40,091 bases of DNA, from the NCBI GenBank assembly GCA_021731285.1, contig JAKFXR010000031.1, positions 1-40,091 of the forward strand, written 5' to 3'. Position 1 is the stretch's first letter. Every line of letters starts with the position of its first letter. Source of the DNA: Polaromonas sp. Its GTDB lineage: Bacteria > Pseudomonadota > Gammaproteobacteria > Burkholderiales > Burkholderiaceae_C. Below are positions 1 to 11,665 of the stretch, piece after piece. The translations under genes and the position numbers were made by a program. The notes under the pieces are model-generated. The model had not been told where the DNA came from. It ran no database searches and saw only the letters and a list, made by a program, of their open reading frames with translations.

Positions 1-66
1 GGTGGCGGCTTCAGCAGCGGTGGTGGCGGAGACTTTGGCGGCGGTGGCGCCTCGGGCGACTGGTAA
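1..66 (+). CDS. C-terminal end of a TPM-domain (YgcG-like) protein, partial
   Basis: Only the last 21 codons lie in the window. In frame 1 they read as a glycine/serine-rich tail ending in GASGDW and a TAA stop. Tails of this kind, rich in Gly with Phe and Ser and ending in Trp, close many membrane-anchored TPM-domain proteins of the YgcG family. The next gene starts 5 bp downstream and is itself a TPM-domain protein, which supports the reading. The catalytic or binding part of the protein is outside the window, so the assignment rests on the tail and on context. Confidence 0.7.
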   Translation, partial: GGGFSSGGGGDFGGGGASGDW

Positions 67-71
67 GCCTC

Positions 72-596
72 ATGATGAACAAGCTCAAACTTATTTTGCG
101 GCACCTGTGGCTGGACGCGTCGGACACGCAACGGGCCATTCCGCCCGACATGCTGGAGCGCCTGGCCAAACGGGTGGCCGCCAGTGAAAAACGCCACAGC
201 GGCGAAGTCCGCATTTGCGTCGAGTCATCCCTGCCCCTGAGCTACCTGTGGCGGCTGGGCCGGCAAACCACGCTCAAACAGTTGACCCGGCAACGAGCGA
301 TCACGATGTTCGGAAAGCTGCGGGTGTGGGACACCGAGCACAACAACGGCGTGCTGATTTACCTGCTGCTGGCCGAACACGCGATTGAAATCGTGGCCGA
401 CCGCGGCCTGAGCCAGCATGTGAGCACGGCGCAATGGCAATCCATGGTGACGCACATGTCCGCTGCCTTCAGGGACAAGCGCTACGAGGACGGACTGACG
501 CAGGCGCTGGAAGAAACCTCGGCTGTGCTGATGGCCCACTTCGCCACAGACGCCGGCCAAGCCAACGAATTGCCCGATGCACCGCTGCTGCAATAG
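72..596 (+). CDS. TPM-domain protein without signal peptide
   Basis: This 174-residue protein matches the TPM domain fold (Pfam TPM_phosphatase, formerly DUF477). Visible family features are the GEVRICVE strand near residue 45 and the NNGVLIYLLL strand near 95, followed by the EIVADRGL segment. It has no signal peptide, no hydrophobic helix and no Gly-rich tail, unlike the gene just upstream, so it is probably cytoplasmic. It starts 5 bp after the upstream stop with a tandem ATG ATG, so it is almost certainly co-transcribed. Pairs of TPM proteins behind a LemA gene are common in Burkholderiales; LemA would lie upstream of the window. The biochemical role of this subgroup is not settled. Confidence 0.85.
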   Translation: MMNKLKLILRHLWLDASDTQRAIPPDMLERLAKRVAASEKRHSGEVRICVESSLPLSYLWRLGRQTTLKQLTRQRAITMFGKLRVWDTEHNNGVLIYLLLAEHAIEIVADRGLSQHVSTAQWQSMVTHMSAAFRDKRYEDGLTQALEETSAVLMAHFATDAGQANELPDAPLLQ

Positions 597-606
597 GCAA
601 ATCTAC

Positions 607-660
607 GCTATTTTATTGATAGCAAACTTTTCCCGCCACCAAAGGGCAAGATTGGTTTTT
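607..660 (+). repeat. 54-bp dispersed repeat, copy A
   Basis: It begins with the 17-bp core GCTATTTTATTGATAGC (607-623), 10 bp after the stop of the TPM gene. Exactly 20 nt later comes GGGCA (644-648), then a T-rich end. The copies at 936-989 and 23431-23484 have the same core and the same spacing. The CCC...GGG pairing around CCAAA can form a small hairpin. Confidence 0.7.
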
Positions 661-714
661 TATACTCAACAAATGGATGCGGGCGCCATCAATGCCCGGG
701 CGCTGCTTCTGCGT

Positions 715-858
715 TCATCGCGAAAGCAGCACACCCAGTGCTGCCACAGTGCAGAGCAGCAAGAGCGCGCGCTTGAGCCATATGCTGCGCGACCTGCGCG
801 GCTCCACACGGCGGTGCGCATCATCTTCCCAGGTCACGCTGTCCAGAATGCTGTCCAT
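715..858 (-). CDS. Possible 47-residue single-pass membrane protein
   Basis: A minus-strand frame of 47 codons opens with ATG at 858, preceded about 7 nt upstream by AGAGGG, which can serve as a ribosome binding site, and ends in TGA at 715. The product has a charged N-terminal half rich in acidic residues and then arginines (residues 10-24), followed by a hydrophobic helix (about residues 31-45, ALLLLCTVAALGVLL). This layout suggests a small inner-membrane protein with its N-terminus in the cytoplasm. It lies between the two repeat copies with no close partner. I do not recognise a family. The organised composition and ribosome binding site favour a real gene, but a chance ORF is possible. 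Confidence 0.45.
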   Translation of the reverse strand: MDSILDSVTWEDDAHRRVEPRRSRSIWLKRALLLLCTVAALGVLLSR

Positions 859-935
859 GGTTTGCCCTCTTTTGATTGCTCCTGATGAAACATAACCGGG
901 CTTTGGGGTAGCCGTCGTGACCAGTTGTTACGAGT

Positions 936-989
936 GCTCCGTATTTCATAGCTGACAATCCTTACTCAACAAGGGCAGGGTCCGGTTTT
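936..989 (+). repeat. 54-bp dispersed repeat, copy B
   Basis: This is the most diverged copy. Its core is GCTCCGTATTTCATAGC (936-952), and GGGCA follows exactly 20 nt later (973-977), as in copies A and C. The internal hairpin is kept with different bases: CCTT pairs with AAGG here, where copy C has TGCCC with GGGCA. Confidence 0.65.
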
Positions 990-1076
990 GATCACCCATT
1001 CGGGTCAGGGCGAGGGTTTGTCACGATTCCGGTAAACGCCACACCCGCTGACCGCCTGCCGGGCAGGGGCGCACAT

Positions 1077-1106
1077 AAAAAAGCCCCTGACTCGCGGCAG
1101 GGGCTT
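1077..1106 (-). terminator. Rho-independent terminator of the atp operon
   Basis: On the minus strand AAGCCCCTG (from 1106) pairs with CAGGGGCTT (to 1081) around an 8-nt loop, and the transcript then continues into a U-run read from the A-tract at 1077-1082. It sits about 55 bp after the atpC stop, as expected for the end of the ATP synthase transcript. Confidence 0.85.
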
Positions 1107-1160
1107 GATGCAACCTTGTGAAGGCTGGCGGCGGGATGAGCCGCCGCAGTGTTGTTGCTG

Positions 1161-1586
1161 TTATTTCTTGCGGAGGTATTTACGGGCGGCAGCGATCTCG
1201 GCGGCCATCACCGCGATTTCGGACTGAGCCATCGCAATGTCAATATCGGTCTTGGCGTTTTTCAGCGCTTCTTCCGCCGCTGCCTTGGCCGTGCTGGCCT
1301 TGGCTTCGTCCAGGTCCTTGCCGCGGATGGCGGTATCGCTCAGCACCGTCACGCAGTTGGGTTGTACTTCAAGCAGGCCGCCAGCAACGAAGACAAACTC
1401 TTCAGTACCGTCGGCTTTTTCAATGCGCACCGCACCGGGTTTGATGCGGGTGATCAGCGGTGTGTGGCGTGGGTAAATGCCCAGCTCGCCCGCCTCGCCC
1501 GGCAAAGCCACAAACTTGGCTTCGCCCGAGAAGATCGACTCCTCGGCGCTGACAACATCGACGTGGATGGTGTGGGTGGTGTCCAT
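1161..1586 (-). CDS. atpC: F1Fo ATP synthase epsilon subunit
   Basis: This 141-residue protein is the epsilon subunit of the F1 central stalk. The N-terminal beta-sandwich shows the family pattern: [11 protein letters not shown], then [19 protein letters not shown] around residues 29-47. A C-terminal helical hairpin follows, rich in Ala, Lys and Glu. Epsilon couples rotation to catalysis and can inhibit ATP hydrolysis. It is the last gene of the operon, starts 3 bp after the atpD stop and is followed by the terminator hairpin. Length is normal for the family. Confidence 0.97.
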   Translation of the reverse strand: MDTTHTIHVDVVSAEESIFSGEAKFVALPGEAGELGIYPRHTPLITRIKPGAVRIEKADGTEEFVFVAGGLLEVQPNCVTVLSDTAIRGKDLDEAKASTAKAAAEEALKNAKTDIDIAMAQSEIAVMAAEIAAARKYLRKK

Positions 1587-1589
1587 CGC

Positions 1590-3014
<1,425 letters not shown>

Positions 3015-3040
3015 TTAAATCTTTAAATCGGTTGGGCGGC

Positions 3041-3907
3041 TTAGACCGCAGCAGCACCCGCAACGATTTCCGAAAGTTCTTTCGTGATCGCCGCCTGACG
3101 CGTTTTGTTGTAAACCAGCTTGAGTTCGCCAATCACGCTGCCAGCGTTGTCGGTCGCGGCTTTCATGGCCACCATGCGAGCCGACTGCTCGGACGCCATG
3201 TTTTCGGCAACTGCCTGGTAGACCAGCGCTTCCACGTAACGGACCAGCAAGTCGTCAATGACGGTCTGCGCATCGGGCTCGTAGATGTAGTCCCAGCCGT
3301 GCTGATCCTTGTCGGCCTGCAGACGGTCGGCCGTCAGCGGCAGCAATTGCTCAACCACTGGCTCCTGGCGCATGGTATTGATGAACTTGGTGTAGCACAG
3401 GTACACCGCGTTGATCTTTCCTTCGCTGTACGCGTCGAGCAACACCTTCACGGGGCCAATCAGCTTGTCCAGATGCGGCTTGTCACCCAAGTGCGTCGCA
3501 TGCGAAATCACCTTGGCGCCGATCCGGTTCAAAAAGCCCAGGCCCTTGTTGCCGATGGCTACAGCCTGCACGCCCTGACCGGCCGTCTGAAACTCCTTGA
3601 GCTTGACCATTGCTGCGCGCAGCAGGTTGGTGTTCAGGCCACCGCACAAACCCTTGTCCGTGGTCACCACGATGAAGCCGCCGGCCGTGGCATCGTTGGT
3701 TTGCATGAACGCGTGGGTGTACTCGGGATTGGCCTGCGCCAGATTGGCCGTGATGTTGCGGATCTTGTCGCTATAAGGGCGCGCAGCGCGCATCCGTTCC
3801 TGCGCCTTGCGCATTTTGGAGGCCGCCACCATTTCCATGGCTTTGGTGATCTTGCGGGTGTTTTCCACCGACTTGATCTTGCCGCGTATCTCTTTTCCTG
3901 CCGCCAT
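3041..3907 (-). CDS. atpG: F1Fo ATP synthase gamma subunit
   Basis: This 288-residue protein is the rotating central shaft. The N-terminal helix has the conserved run [20 protein letters not shown] and the C-terminal helix has the matching [16 protein letters not shown] segment; together they form the coiled coil inside the alpha3beta3 ring. The middle part has the family stretch [10 protein letters not shown] near residue 83. Position between atpA and atpD and normal length support the call. Confidence 0.98.
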   Translation of the reverse strand: MAAGKEIRGKIKSVENTRKITKAMEMVAASKMRKAQERMRAARPYSDKIRNITANLAQANPEYTHAFMQTNDATAGGFIVVTTDKGLCGGLNTNLLRAAMVKLKEFQTAGQGVQAVAIGNKGLGFLNRIGAKVISHATHLGDKPHLDKLIGPVKVLLDAYSEGKINAVYLCYTKFINTMRQEPVVEQLLPLTADRLQADKDQHGWDYIYEPDAQTVIDDLLVRYVEALVYQAVAENMASEQSARMVAMKAATDNAGSVIGELKLVYNKTRQAAITKELSEIVAGAAAV

Positions 3908-3960
3908 ATTGCTTCCTAAATGGTTTCCAAGCGCTGGGCTTTGATGTCTTCAGGGTTAAA

Positions 3961-5514
<1,554 letters not shown>

Positions 5515-5563
5515 GACTCTTTCCTTCTTTCTTGGTTGTTGGCTGAAAACCGGAGCACAACGC

Positions 5564-6094
5564 TCAGGCCATCAACGCCACTTTCATTTGTTCCAAACGG
5601 GCTTTGACCGAAGTGTCAAACACCTCGTCACCCGCCACGACCCGCACACCGCCAATCAAGGCAGGCTCGATCTCAACCGTGAGATTGAGTTTTCGGCCAA
5701 AGCGCTTTTCCAGCGTTACCGCCAGTTCAGCCAGGGCTGAGGCATCCAGCGCAAACGCGCTGAACACCGTGGCGTCCGAAGAGCCGGTTTTTGCGTTTTT
5801 CAGGGCACGAAACTGCAGCGCAATTTCAGGCAGGACACTGAGGCGACCGTTTTCGATCACCACACGCAAAAAGTTTTTGGCGGACTCGGGCAATGCCGTT
5901 TTGGCAACACCGGTGATCACCTCAAAACTCTGCGCAGATGTCACGCCGGGGTTGTCCGCAAACTGCTGCAGCTGCACGTTGGACGCAATTGCGGCCAGCT
6001 CGTCCAGCCATGTGGCGGTTGCGGCCAGGTCCTGGCCTGCTGCCTTGAACAGCGCTTCGGCGTAGGGACGCGCGATGGTGGCAAGTTCGGCCAT
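5564..6094 (-). CDS. atpH: F1Fo ATP synthase delta subunit
   Basis: This 176-residue protein is the delta (OSCP) subunit that ties the peripheral stalk to the top of F1. It begins with [15 protein letters not shown], the usual N-terminal helix, and ends with the family strand region [20 protein letters not shown], followed by [10 protein letters not shown]. It starts only 2 bp after the atpF stop, which points to translational coupling. Length is typical. Confidence 0.97.
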   Translation of the reverse strand: MAELATIARPYAEALFKAAGQDLAATATWLDELAAIASNVQLQQFADNPGVTSAQSFEVITGVAKTALPESAKNFLRVVIENGRLSVLPEIALQFRALKNAKTGSSDATVFSAFALDASALAELAVTLEKRFGRKLNLTVEIEPALIGGVRVVAGDEVFDTSVKARLEQMKVALMA

Positions 6095-6096
6095 GT

Positions 6097-6567
6097 TTAC
6101 AGCTCGGTTTTCAGGCGGCCCAGCAAGTCAGCATGCACACCGGCATTGACTTCCTTGCGCAGGATCTGCTCAGCGCCCTTGACGGCCAGTGCGGCCACCT
6201 GCTCGCGCAGGGTCTCGCGGGCCTTGATGGTCTGCTGCTCGGCTTCCACTTTGGCGGCGGCAATGATCTTGTTGCCCTCTTCCACAGCTTTGGCTTTGGC
6301 CTCTTCAATCATGGCCTGAGCGCGGCGCTCGGCGTCTGCCAGGCGACCAGCGGACTCGTTGCGCGACTTGGCCAGCTCTTCTTCCACGCGCTTGTTGGCA
6401 ACGGAGAGTTCAGACTTGGCTTTATCGGCAGCGGCCAGGCCGTCGGCGATCTTCCTGGCGCGCTCGTCCAGAGCCGCCGTGATGGGCGGCCACACGAATT
6501 TCATCGTGAACAGCACCAGCAATGCGAAGACGATAGCTTGAGCTACCAGAGTTCCATTAATGTTCAC
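6097..6567 (-). CDS. atpF: F1Fo ATP synthase b subunit
   Basis: This 156-residue protein is the peripheral stalk b subunit. One N-terminal membrane helix (about residues 8-28, [16 protein letters not shown]) is followed by a long charged, Ala-rich helix that dimerises as a coiled coil and reaches F1. [18 protein letters not shown] after the membrane segment is characteristic. A single copy, with no b' subunit in the window, is usual for this bacterial group. Confidence 0.97.
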   Translation of the reverse strand: MNINGTLVAQAIVFALLVLFTMKFVWPPITAALDERARKIADGLAAADKAKSELSVANKRVEEELAKSRNESAGRLADAERRAQAMIEEAKAKAVEEGNKIIAAAKVEAEQQTIKARETLREQVAALAVKGAEQILRKEVNAGVHADLLGRLKTEL

Positions 6568-6602
6568 AGTAAATCTCCCAGAGCGAAATGTTCAGGAAGC
6601 GC

Positions 6603-6908
<306 letters not shown>

Positions 6909-6937
6909 TCAACCAAACCAGAAAACGGTACGCGCGA

Positions 6938-7822
6938 TCAGTGCGAGTCGTGCGCCTGCCCGATGTAGACCAGGGTCAACATCATGAACACAAAGGCCTG
7001 CAGGGTGATGATCAGGATGTGGAACACCGCCCACGCCCAGCCGGCCACCACATGCAAGAGCAGCAGCATCAAGCCCGAAGGCGCAAACGAGAAAGCCCAG
7101 GCGCCGCCCAGCAGCGCAATCAGCATGAAGACCAGTTCGCCGGCATACATGTTGCCGAACAGTCGCATGCCGTGCGAGACGGTCTTGGCCACAAATTCAA
7201 TCAACTGCATGGACAGGTTGACGACACCGAGGATCACCGCAAAAACCGGGTTCTTGCTGGTGCCGAACGGTGCGCACACCAGCTCATGCGCCCAGCCGCC
7301 CACGCCCTTGTTTTTGACGTTGTAGAACAGGCAAATGAGCAGCACGGACACCGACATGCCCATGGTCACCGACAGGTCGGCCGTGGGGACGCTGCGCATG
7401 TAAGCATGGCTGACGTCGCCGCCGGCTGCGCCGTAAATCAGCTTCCAGACTTCAGGCAGAAAGTCCAGCGGCAGCAAATCCATCGCGTTGAGCAGAAAGA
7501 TCCAGACAAAAATCGTCAGCGCCAACGGTGCGACCAGCTTGCGGCTGGTGGCGTTGTGCACGATGCCCCTGGCTTCGGACTCGACCATTTCAACCAGAAT
7601 TTCCACCGCAGCCTGAAAGCGGCCGGGCACGCCGGAGGTCGCGCGTCGGGCAGCTTTCCAGAGGAAGAAGCAGCCGAGCACACCCAGCAAAATGGAGAAA
7701 AAGAGGGAATCCAGATTGAAGACACTGAAATCGACGATGTCAGTCTGTGGCTTGTTTTGCCAATGGGTCAGGTGGTGAACAATGTATTCACTGGCTGACG
7801 GAGCGTTTGGATCTGCGGCCAT
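6938..7822 (-). CDS. atpB: F1Fo ATP synthase a subunit
   Basis: This 294-residue protein is the membrane subunit that forms the two proton half-channels. The essential arginine is Arg220 in SHGMRLFGNMYAGE, equivalent to Arg210 of E. coli. The aromatic- and Leu-rich C-terminal helices (about residues 235-285) pack against the c ring. It is about 20 residues longer than the E. coli protein. It lies between atpI and atpE in the standard order. Confidence 0.97.
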   Translation of the reverse strand: MAADPNAPSASEYIVHHLTHWQNKPQTDIVDFSVFNLDSLFFSILLGVLGCFFLWKAARRATSGVPGRFQAAVEILVEMVESEARGIVHNATSRKLVAPLALTIFVWIFLLNAMDLLPLDFLPEVWKLIYGAAGGDVSHAYMRSVPTADLSVTMGMSVSVLLICLFYNVKNKGVGGWAHELVCAPFGTSKNPVFAVILGVVNLSMQLIEFVAKTVSHGMRLFGNMYAGELVFMLIALLGGAWAFSFAPSGLMLLLLHVVAGWAWAVFHILIITLQAFVFMMLTLVYIGQAHDSH

Positions 7823-7834
7823 TCTTTGAACTCT

Positions 7835-8335
7835 TTAGTTTGTCTTCTGTTTCGGACGCATCAACAGCGCCACCCAATAAACCTTCAGGGTCACGATCAG
7901 GCCAATCAGCATTGCCAACCAGTCCAGATCAGGGACCAAGCGTGGGGCCGCAAACAGCATCCCGACACTCGAGGCGATCTTCACCGCCTCCCACACAAAA
8001 AAACCAAAGGCCGCCGTTGCGGCGTTCACGGAGGAGAACCGGCTTTTCAGCCCCCGGGCAAACAAAGCCCCGGGAATCACCACCGCCAACGCGCCATAAA
8101 ACGCCGACCAACCCGCATTGCTTCTTCCAGTCAGCGCCCAGGCAGCACATGCCACCCCGACCCCAACCACCATCTGCCCCAGCACCACCCACCAGGGCGA
8201 CATGGAAGGACTGGCTTGTCGCAGCTGCTGCGCTTCTTCGCGCGTCAGCCGCTTGTAATCTTCGTTTTCAGCTTCACGTTCCACTAACGGAACCCCTGCA
8301 TGCATGCCAACCGCCGGATTTGTGTTTTGGACCAT
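7835..8335 (-). CDS. atpI: ATP synthase assembly factor AtpI
   Basis: This 166-residue protein has a charged cytoplasmic N-terminus of about 45 residues and four predicted membrane helices (about 48-68, 77-95, 107-129, 138-158). Position as first gene of the atp operon and the EAVKIASSVGMLFAAPR segment fit AtpI, which helps c-ring assembly and membrane insertion. The family is weakly conserved, so context carries much of the weight. The start at 8335 lies about 40 nt after the probable transcription start. Confidence 0.88.
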   Translation of the reverse strand: MVQNTNPAVGMHAGVPLVEREAENEDYKRLTREEAQQLRQASPSMSPWWVVLGQMVVGVGVACAAWALTGRSNAGWSAFYGALAVVIPGALFARGLKSRFSSVNAATAAFGFFVWEAVKIASSVGMLFAAPRLVPDLDWLAMLIGLIVTLKVYWVALLMRPKQKTN

Positions 8336-8380
8336 GACAAATACAGGCGGGTTACAGGTCGTTTATTAGCAAAGCCCCTG

Positions 8381-8386
8381 ATTATA
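8381..8386 (-). promoter_or_regulatory. -10 box of the atp operon promoter
   Basis: Read on the minus strand this is a perfect TATAAT, about 45 nt before the atpI start. No convincing TTGACA-like -35 box lies at 16-18 bp; TTCGAT is found at 19 bp. The interval 8336-8537 is the divergent control region between atpI and the plus-strand CopD-like gene. Confidence 0.55.
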
Positions 8387-8537
8387 CGTAGAAACCCGCG
8401 GCCGAATCGAAAGTCCCCGCACTCCACTGCGATGATGGCGCGCCCACATGACAAAACCGGGATGTGTTGGGGGTGACAATGGCCGGTGTGCGCCCTGCCG
8501 CACCGGTCCGTCCGCAGCACTTTTTGAAAGAGTCTCC

Positions 8538-8981
8538 ATGCTTGCCCTGATGAAATTCCTCCACATCGCCGCCGCCATCGTGTGGCTGGGCGGCATCGTC
8601 TTCATGCTGTTTGCGTTGCGGCCGGCTGCGGGTCAGCTGGCACCGCCACAGCGCCTGCCACTGATCACGCAGGTCATGGGCAATTTCTTCAAACGGGTCT
8701 GGGAAGGCATCGCCATCCTGCTGGTGACCGGCCTGGTCATGCTGCTCGGCGTCGGGATGAAAAACGCGCCCCTGGGCTGGCATCTGATGTTTGGCATCGG
8801 GCTGGTGATGTTTGCGCTGTTTGGCCACCTGTTTTTTGGTCCCTACCGTCGCCTCAAGCTGGCAGTCGCCGCACAGGACTGGCCCGAAGGGGGCCGGCGC
8901 GTAGGGCAGATCGCCACACTGGCAGGGCTCAACCTGGTGCTGGGCACGCTGGCGATTGCCGCCGTCATTTTTCTGGTTTAG
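8538..8981 (+). CDS. CopD-family integral membrane protein
   Basis: This 147-residue protein has four predicted membrane helices. It opens with MKFLHIAAAIVWLGGIVFML, the pattern of the CopD-like domain, where the early histidine and the WLGG turn are conserved. A start at 8538 follows GAAAGAG at a fitting distance; an internal ATG at 8550 is an alternative. Short members of this family are poorly characterised; some relate to copper handling and others to haem-like cofactors, so the substrate is unknown. It is followed 5 bp later by a lipoprotein gene and begins a plus-strand run divergent from atpI. Confidence 0.75.
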   Translation: MLALMKFLHIAAAIVWLGGIVFMLFALRPAAGQLAPPQRLPLITQVMGNFFKRVWEGIAILLVTGLVMLLGVGMKNAPLGWHLMFGIGLVMFALFGHLFFGPYRRLKLAVAAQDWPEGGRRVGQIATLAGLNLVLGTLAIAAVIFLV

Positions 8982-8986
8982 CAACC

Positions 8987-10114
8987 ATGTCGGGGGGTCG
9001 CGTCGTGCGTCGTTTGTTTGTTTTTGTCCTGCTCAGCCTGTTGCTGGGTGCTTGCTCGGCGGTCAACCCCTACTACGACGCGTCCAGACCGCATCACACG
9101 CCAGAGGGCTTTAAAAACAACTACGCGCCCAGTGTCAACAAGTCCCGCGCCGATCTGCTGCGCTGGATGTGGGAGTCCTGGCGCAATGACCTGCCCAGGC
9201 CGCCCGCCACGCCCACCCCTGTGCAGGCGCCTGACCTTGCCGCCATCGAGGTCCGGTCCGCAGCCCGGGCCCAGCCCGGCGCGCCATCGCAGCCAGCCAT
9301 CACCTGGATAGGCCACGCCAGCATGCTGGTGCAGGCGGGTCGCCTGAACGTGCTGACCGACCCGATTTTTTCCGAGCGCGCAAGCTTTCTGTCCTTCATC
9401 GGCCCGAAACGGGCTCAAGCCCCGGGCCTGGCCCTGAAAGACCTGCCCCCCATCGACGTGGTGCTGATCTCGCACAACCACTACGACCATCTGGACAAGC
9501 AGACGGTGGTGGACCTGGCCGCGCGCAGCAGCGGCAAGATACCCACGCTGTTTCTGGTACCGCTGGGGGTCAAGCCCTGGTTCACCAGCCTGGGTATCAC
9601 CAACGTGATCGAGATGGACTGGTGGGACCAGCACCTCCACAAAGGGGTGGAGTTCAATTTCACGCCGGTGCAGCACTGGTCGGCCCGCTCCCTGGGCGAC
9701 CGCAGCCAGACCTTGTGGGGCGGTTTTGCCGTGTTTGCGCCGGATTTTCACTGGTACTACACCGGCGACACCGGCTACTCCAAAGACTTTTCAGACACAC
9801 GCGAACGTTTTGCCGCCCGTCACCCCGGCGGCTTTGACCTGGCGCTGATTCCTGTCGGCGCCTACGAGCCACGCTGGTTCATGAAAGAGCAGCACATCAA
9901 CCCCGCCGAAGCGGTGCAGGTCCACAAAGATCTTGGCGCCCGGCGCAGCGTGGGTGTGCACTGGGGCACCTTCAACATGGCCGACGAGTCGCTGGACCAG
10001 CCGCCCCGCGAGCTGGCGCAGGCCCGCCAGGCGCAAGGCCTGCGCGATGAGGAATTTTCAGTCATGCGCATCGGCGAGACCCGGCCCCTGCCCGCCCGGG
10101 CAGGCAAACCATGA
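8987..10114 (+). CDS. Metallo-beta-lactamase-fold lipoprotein hydrolase (RomA/NAPE-PLD-like)
   Basis: The 375-residue product starts with a lipoprotein signal peptide ending in the lipobox LGAC (Cys23), so it is probably anchored in the outer or inner membrane facing the periplasm. The metal-binding motif HNHYDH is at residues 163-168. Further family signatures are ITWIGHASML (105-114), TGDTGYSKDF and GVHWGTF, which carry the remaining ligands. This arrangement matches the RomA/NAPE-PLD branch, whose eukaryotic member is a phospholipase D for N-acyl ethanolamine phospholipids. The bacterial substrate is not known. The start at 8987 was chosen because it gives a clean signal peptide. Confidence 0.85.
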   Translation: MSGGRVVRRLFVFVLLSLLLGACSAVNPYYDASRPHHTPEGFKNNYAPSVNKSRADLLRWMWESWRNDLPRPPATPTPVQAPDLAAIEVRSAARAQPGAPSQPAITWIGHASMLVQAGRLNVLTDPIFSERASFLSFIGPKRAQAPGLALKDLPPIDVVLISHNHYDHLDKQTVVDLAARSSGKIPTLFLVPLGVKPWFTSLGITNVIEMDWWDQHLHKGVEFNFTPVQHWSARSLGDRSQTLWGGFAVFAPDFHWYYTGDTGYSKDFSDTRERFAARHPGGFDLALIPVGAYEPRWFMKEQHINPAEAVQVHKDLGARRSVGVHWGTFNMADESLDQPPRELAQARQAQGLRDEEFSVMRIGETRPLPARAGKP

Positions 10115-10701
10115 GCCCGGACAAGCGGCACGCGGGGGCGCCCACAAAAAGGACCCGCAAACCCCACTGGTCTGATCGCTTCACCAAAGGCATCGAGCCC
10201 GCAACACTGGTGGCCCATCCCTGGCTCAAGCCGGTGGCACACCGCTTGCAGGAGCGCCGGTTGTGGCAGATGCAGCATGAGTCCGTGGCACGCGGTCTGG
10301 CCATCGGCATCTTCTGGGCATTTGCCTTGCCGGTTGCACAGATTCTGGTGGCGGTCGCGCACTGCGTCTGGTGGCGCGGCAACATCCCCGTGGCCGCAGC
10401 CGTCACCCTGGTCACCAATCCGTTGACCATCGGCTTCTGGCTCTGGCTGGCCTACAAGCTGGGCAGCCTGATCCTGGGCCTGGGGCCGGACGAAATGGCC
10501 GCCGGCGACGCGGTCCTGCAGGCCGGTTCGCCGGGCGGCGGCTTCGACGTGATGGGCTGGTTGCAACGGTTTGGCTGGCCTGCGGTTCTGGGCATGGCCA
10601 TTTTCTCAGTCGCAGGCGCGGCAGGCGGGTATGTGTCGGCCAAGCTCATTTGGCGTCTGCGCGTCTGGCTCAAGCGGCGCGCGCGGCGCCGCCACAGCTA
10701 A
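10111..10701 (+). CDS. DUF2062-domain membrane protein
   Basis: This 196-residue protein matches DUF2062: a basic N-terminus, then SVARGLAIGIFWAFALP near 58-74, then the conserved VTLVTNPLTIGFWLWLAYKLG near residues 97-117, and a last membrane helix near 154-176 followed by a very basic tail. The function of the family is not known; members are inner-membrane proteins. The start overlaps the stop of the preceding lipoprotein gene (ATGA), so the two are translationally coupled. Confidence 0.85.
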   Translation: MSPDKRHAGAPTKRTRKPHWSDRFTKGIEPATLVAHPWLKPVAHRLQERRLWQMQHESVARGLAIGIFWAFALPVAQILVAVAHCVWWRGNIPVAAAVTLVTNPLTIGFWLWLAYKLGSLILGLGPDEMAAGDAVLQAGSPGGGFDVMGWLQRFGWPAVLGMAIFSVAGAAGGYVSAKLIWRLRVWLKRRARRRHS

Positions 10702-10744
10702 GCCACCTGCGCGACAATCAAGCCCCCTCTACCCGATACCCACG

Positions 10745-11665
10745 ATGAGCAACCCCCCTCCCGCTTCCGGCGCCCTGCTGCCCGCCACACCCTGCTACCT
10801 GAACGGCGAATTCACCGCGCTCAAGGACGCGAAGATCAGCGTCATGGACCGGGGCTTCATCTTTGGCGACGGCGTCTACGAAGTGGTGCCCGTGTATGCC
10901 GGGGCGCTGTTTCGCTTTGCCGAGCACATGAAGCGGCTGGACCGCAGCCTGGCCGAACTTCGCATTGCCAACCCGCTGACCCATGCGCAGTGGCGTGAGG
11001 TGGCCTTGCGGCTGGTGGCCGACTACGCTGCGTCGCAACACACCTCCCCGGAAAAAATTGACCAGCTGGTGTACATCCAGATCACGCGCGGCGTGGCGCT
11101 GCGCGACCATGTGATGCCGCCGAACCTCAGCCCCACGGTGTTCGTCATGACCAACACCCTCAAGCCGCCCACACCGGAGCAGCGCAGCCAGGGTGTGAGC
11201 TGTGTCACGGCCAGGGACTTCCGCTGGACCAAGGCCCATATCAAAAGCACCAGCCTGCTGGGCGCGGTGTTTGCGCGCCAGATCAGCGCCGACGTCGGCG
11301 CGGCGGAGACCGTGATGTTTCGTGATGGATTTTTGAGCGAGGCCGCGGCCTGCAATGTCTGGGTGGTCAAGGGCGGCAAAGTGCTGGGCCCGCCCAAAGA
11401 CAACCTGGTGCTCGAAGGCATACGCTACGGCCTGATCGAAGAGATTTGCCGTGAGACAGGCACTGGCTTTGAGCTGCGTCCGGTCAGCCGCAAGGAAGTG
11501 TTTGATGCCGACGAGTTGCTGCTGTCGTCGGCCACCAAAGAGATATTGCCCATCACCTCGCTGGACGGCCAGCCGATAGGCAGCGGCCAGCCCGGCCCGG
11601 TCTACGCGCTGCTGCACGCAGCCTACCAGCGCGCCAAACGTGCGCCGACGGAGCAAGCCGCATGA
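10745..11665 (+). CDS. Class IV aminotransferase (D-amino acid transaminase-like)
   Basis: This 306-residue PLP enzyme of fold type IV shows SVMDRGFIFGDGVYEVVPVY (32-51), the probable PLP lysine at residue 167 in HIKSTSLL, and FLSEAAACNVWVVK near 200. The fold IV group includes D-amino acid transaminase, branched-chain transaminase and aminodeoxychorismate lyase. The opening DRGFIFGDGVYEVVPVY pattern is most like the D-amino acid transaminase branch, so transfer of the amino group between D-alanine and 2-oxoglutarate is likely. The start at 10745 aligns with the family. It is coupled to the next gene by an ATGA overlap. Confidence 0.85.
   Translation: MSNPPPASGALLPATPCYLNGEFTALKDAKISVMDRGFIFGDGVYEVVPVYAGALFRFAEHMKRLDRSLAELRIANPLTHAQWREVALRLVADYAASQHTSPEKIDQLVYIQITRGVALRDHVMPPNLSPTVFVMTNTLKPPTPEQRSQGVSCVTARDFRWTKAHIKSTSLLGAVFARQISADVGAAETVMFRDGFLSEAAACNVWVVKGGKVLGPPKDNLVLEGIRYGLIEEICRETGTGFELRPVSRKEVFDADELLLSSATKEILPITSLDGQPIGSGQPGPVYALLHAAYQRAKRAPTEQAA

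Larger units (their letters stand above)
597..1160. other. Gene-poor interval between the TPM genes and atpC
   Basis: This stretch of about 560 bp separates the end of the plus-strand TPM gene from the 3' end of the minus-strand atp operon. It holds two copies of a 54-bp dispersed repeat (607-660 and 936-989), one possible short minus-strand gene (715-858), the 13-bp palindrome CCTGCCGGGCAGG at 1055-1067 and the atp terminator (1077-1106). I see no tRNA or other RNA gene in it. Confidence 0.7.
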
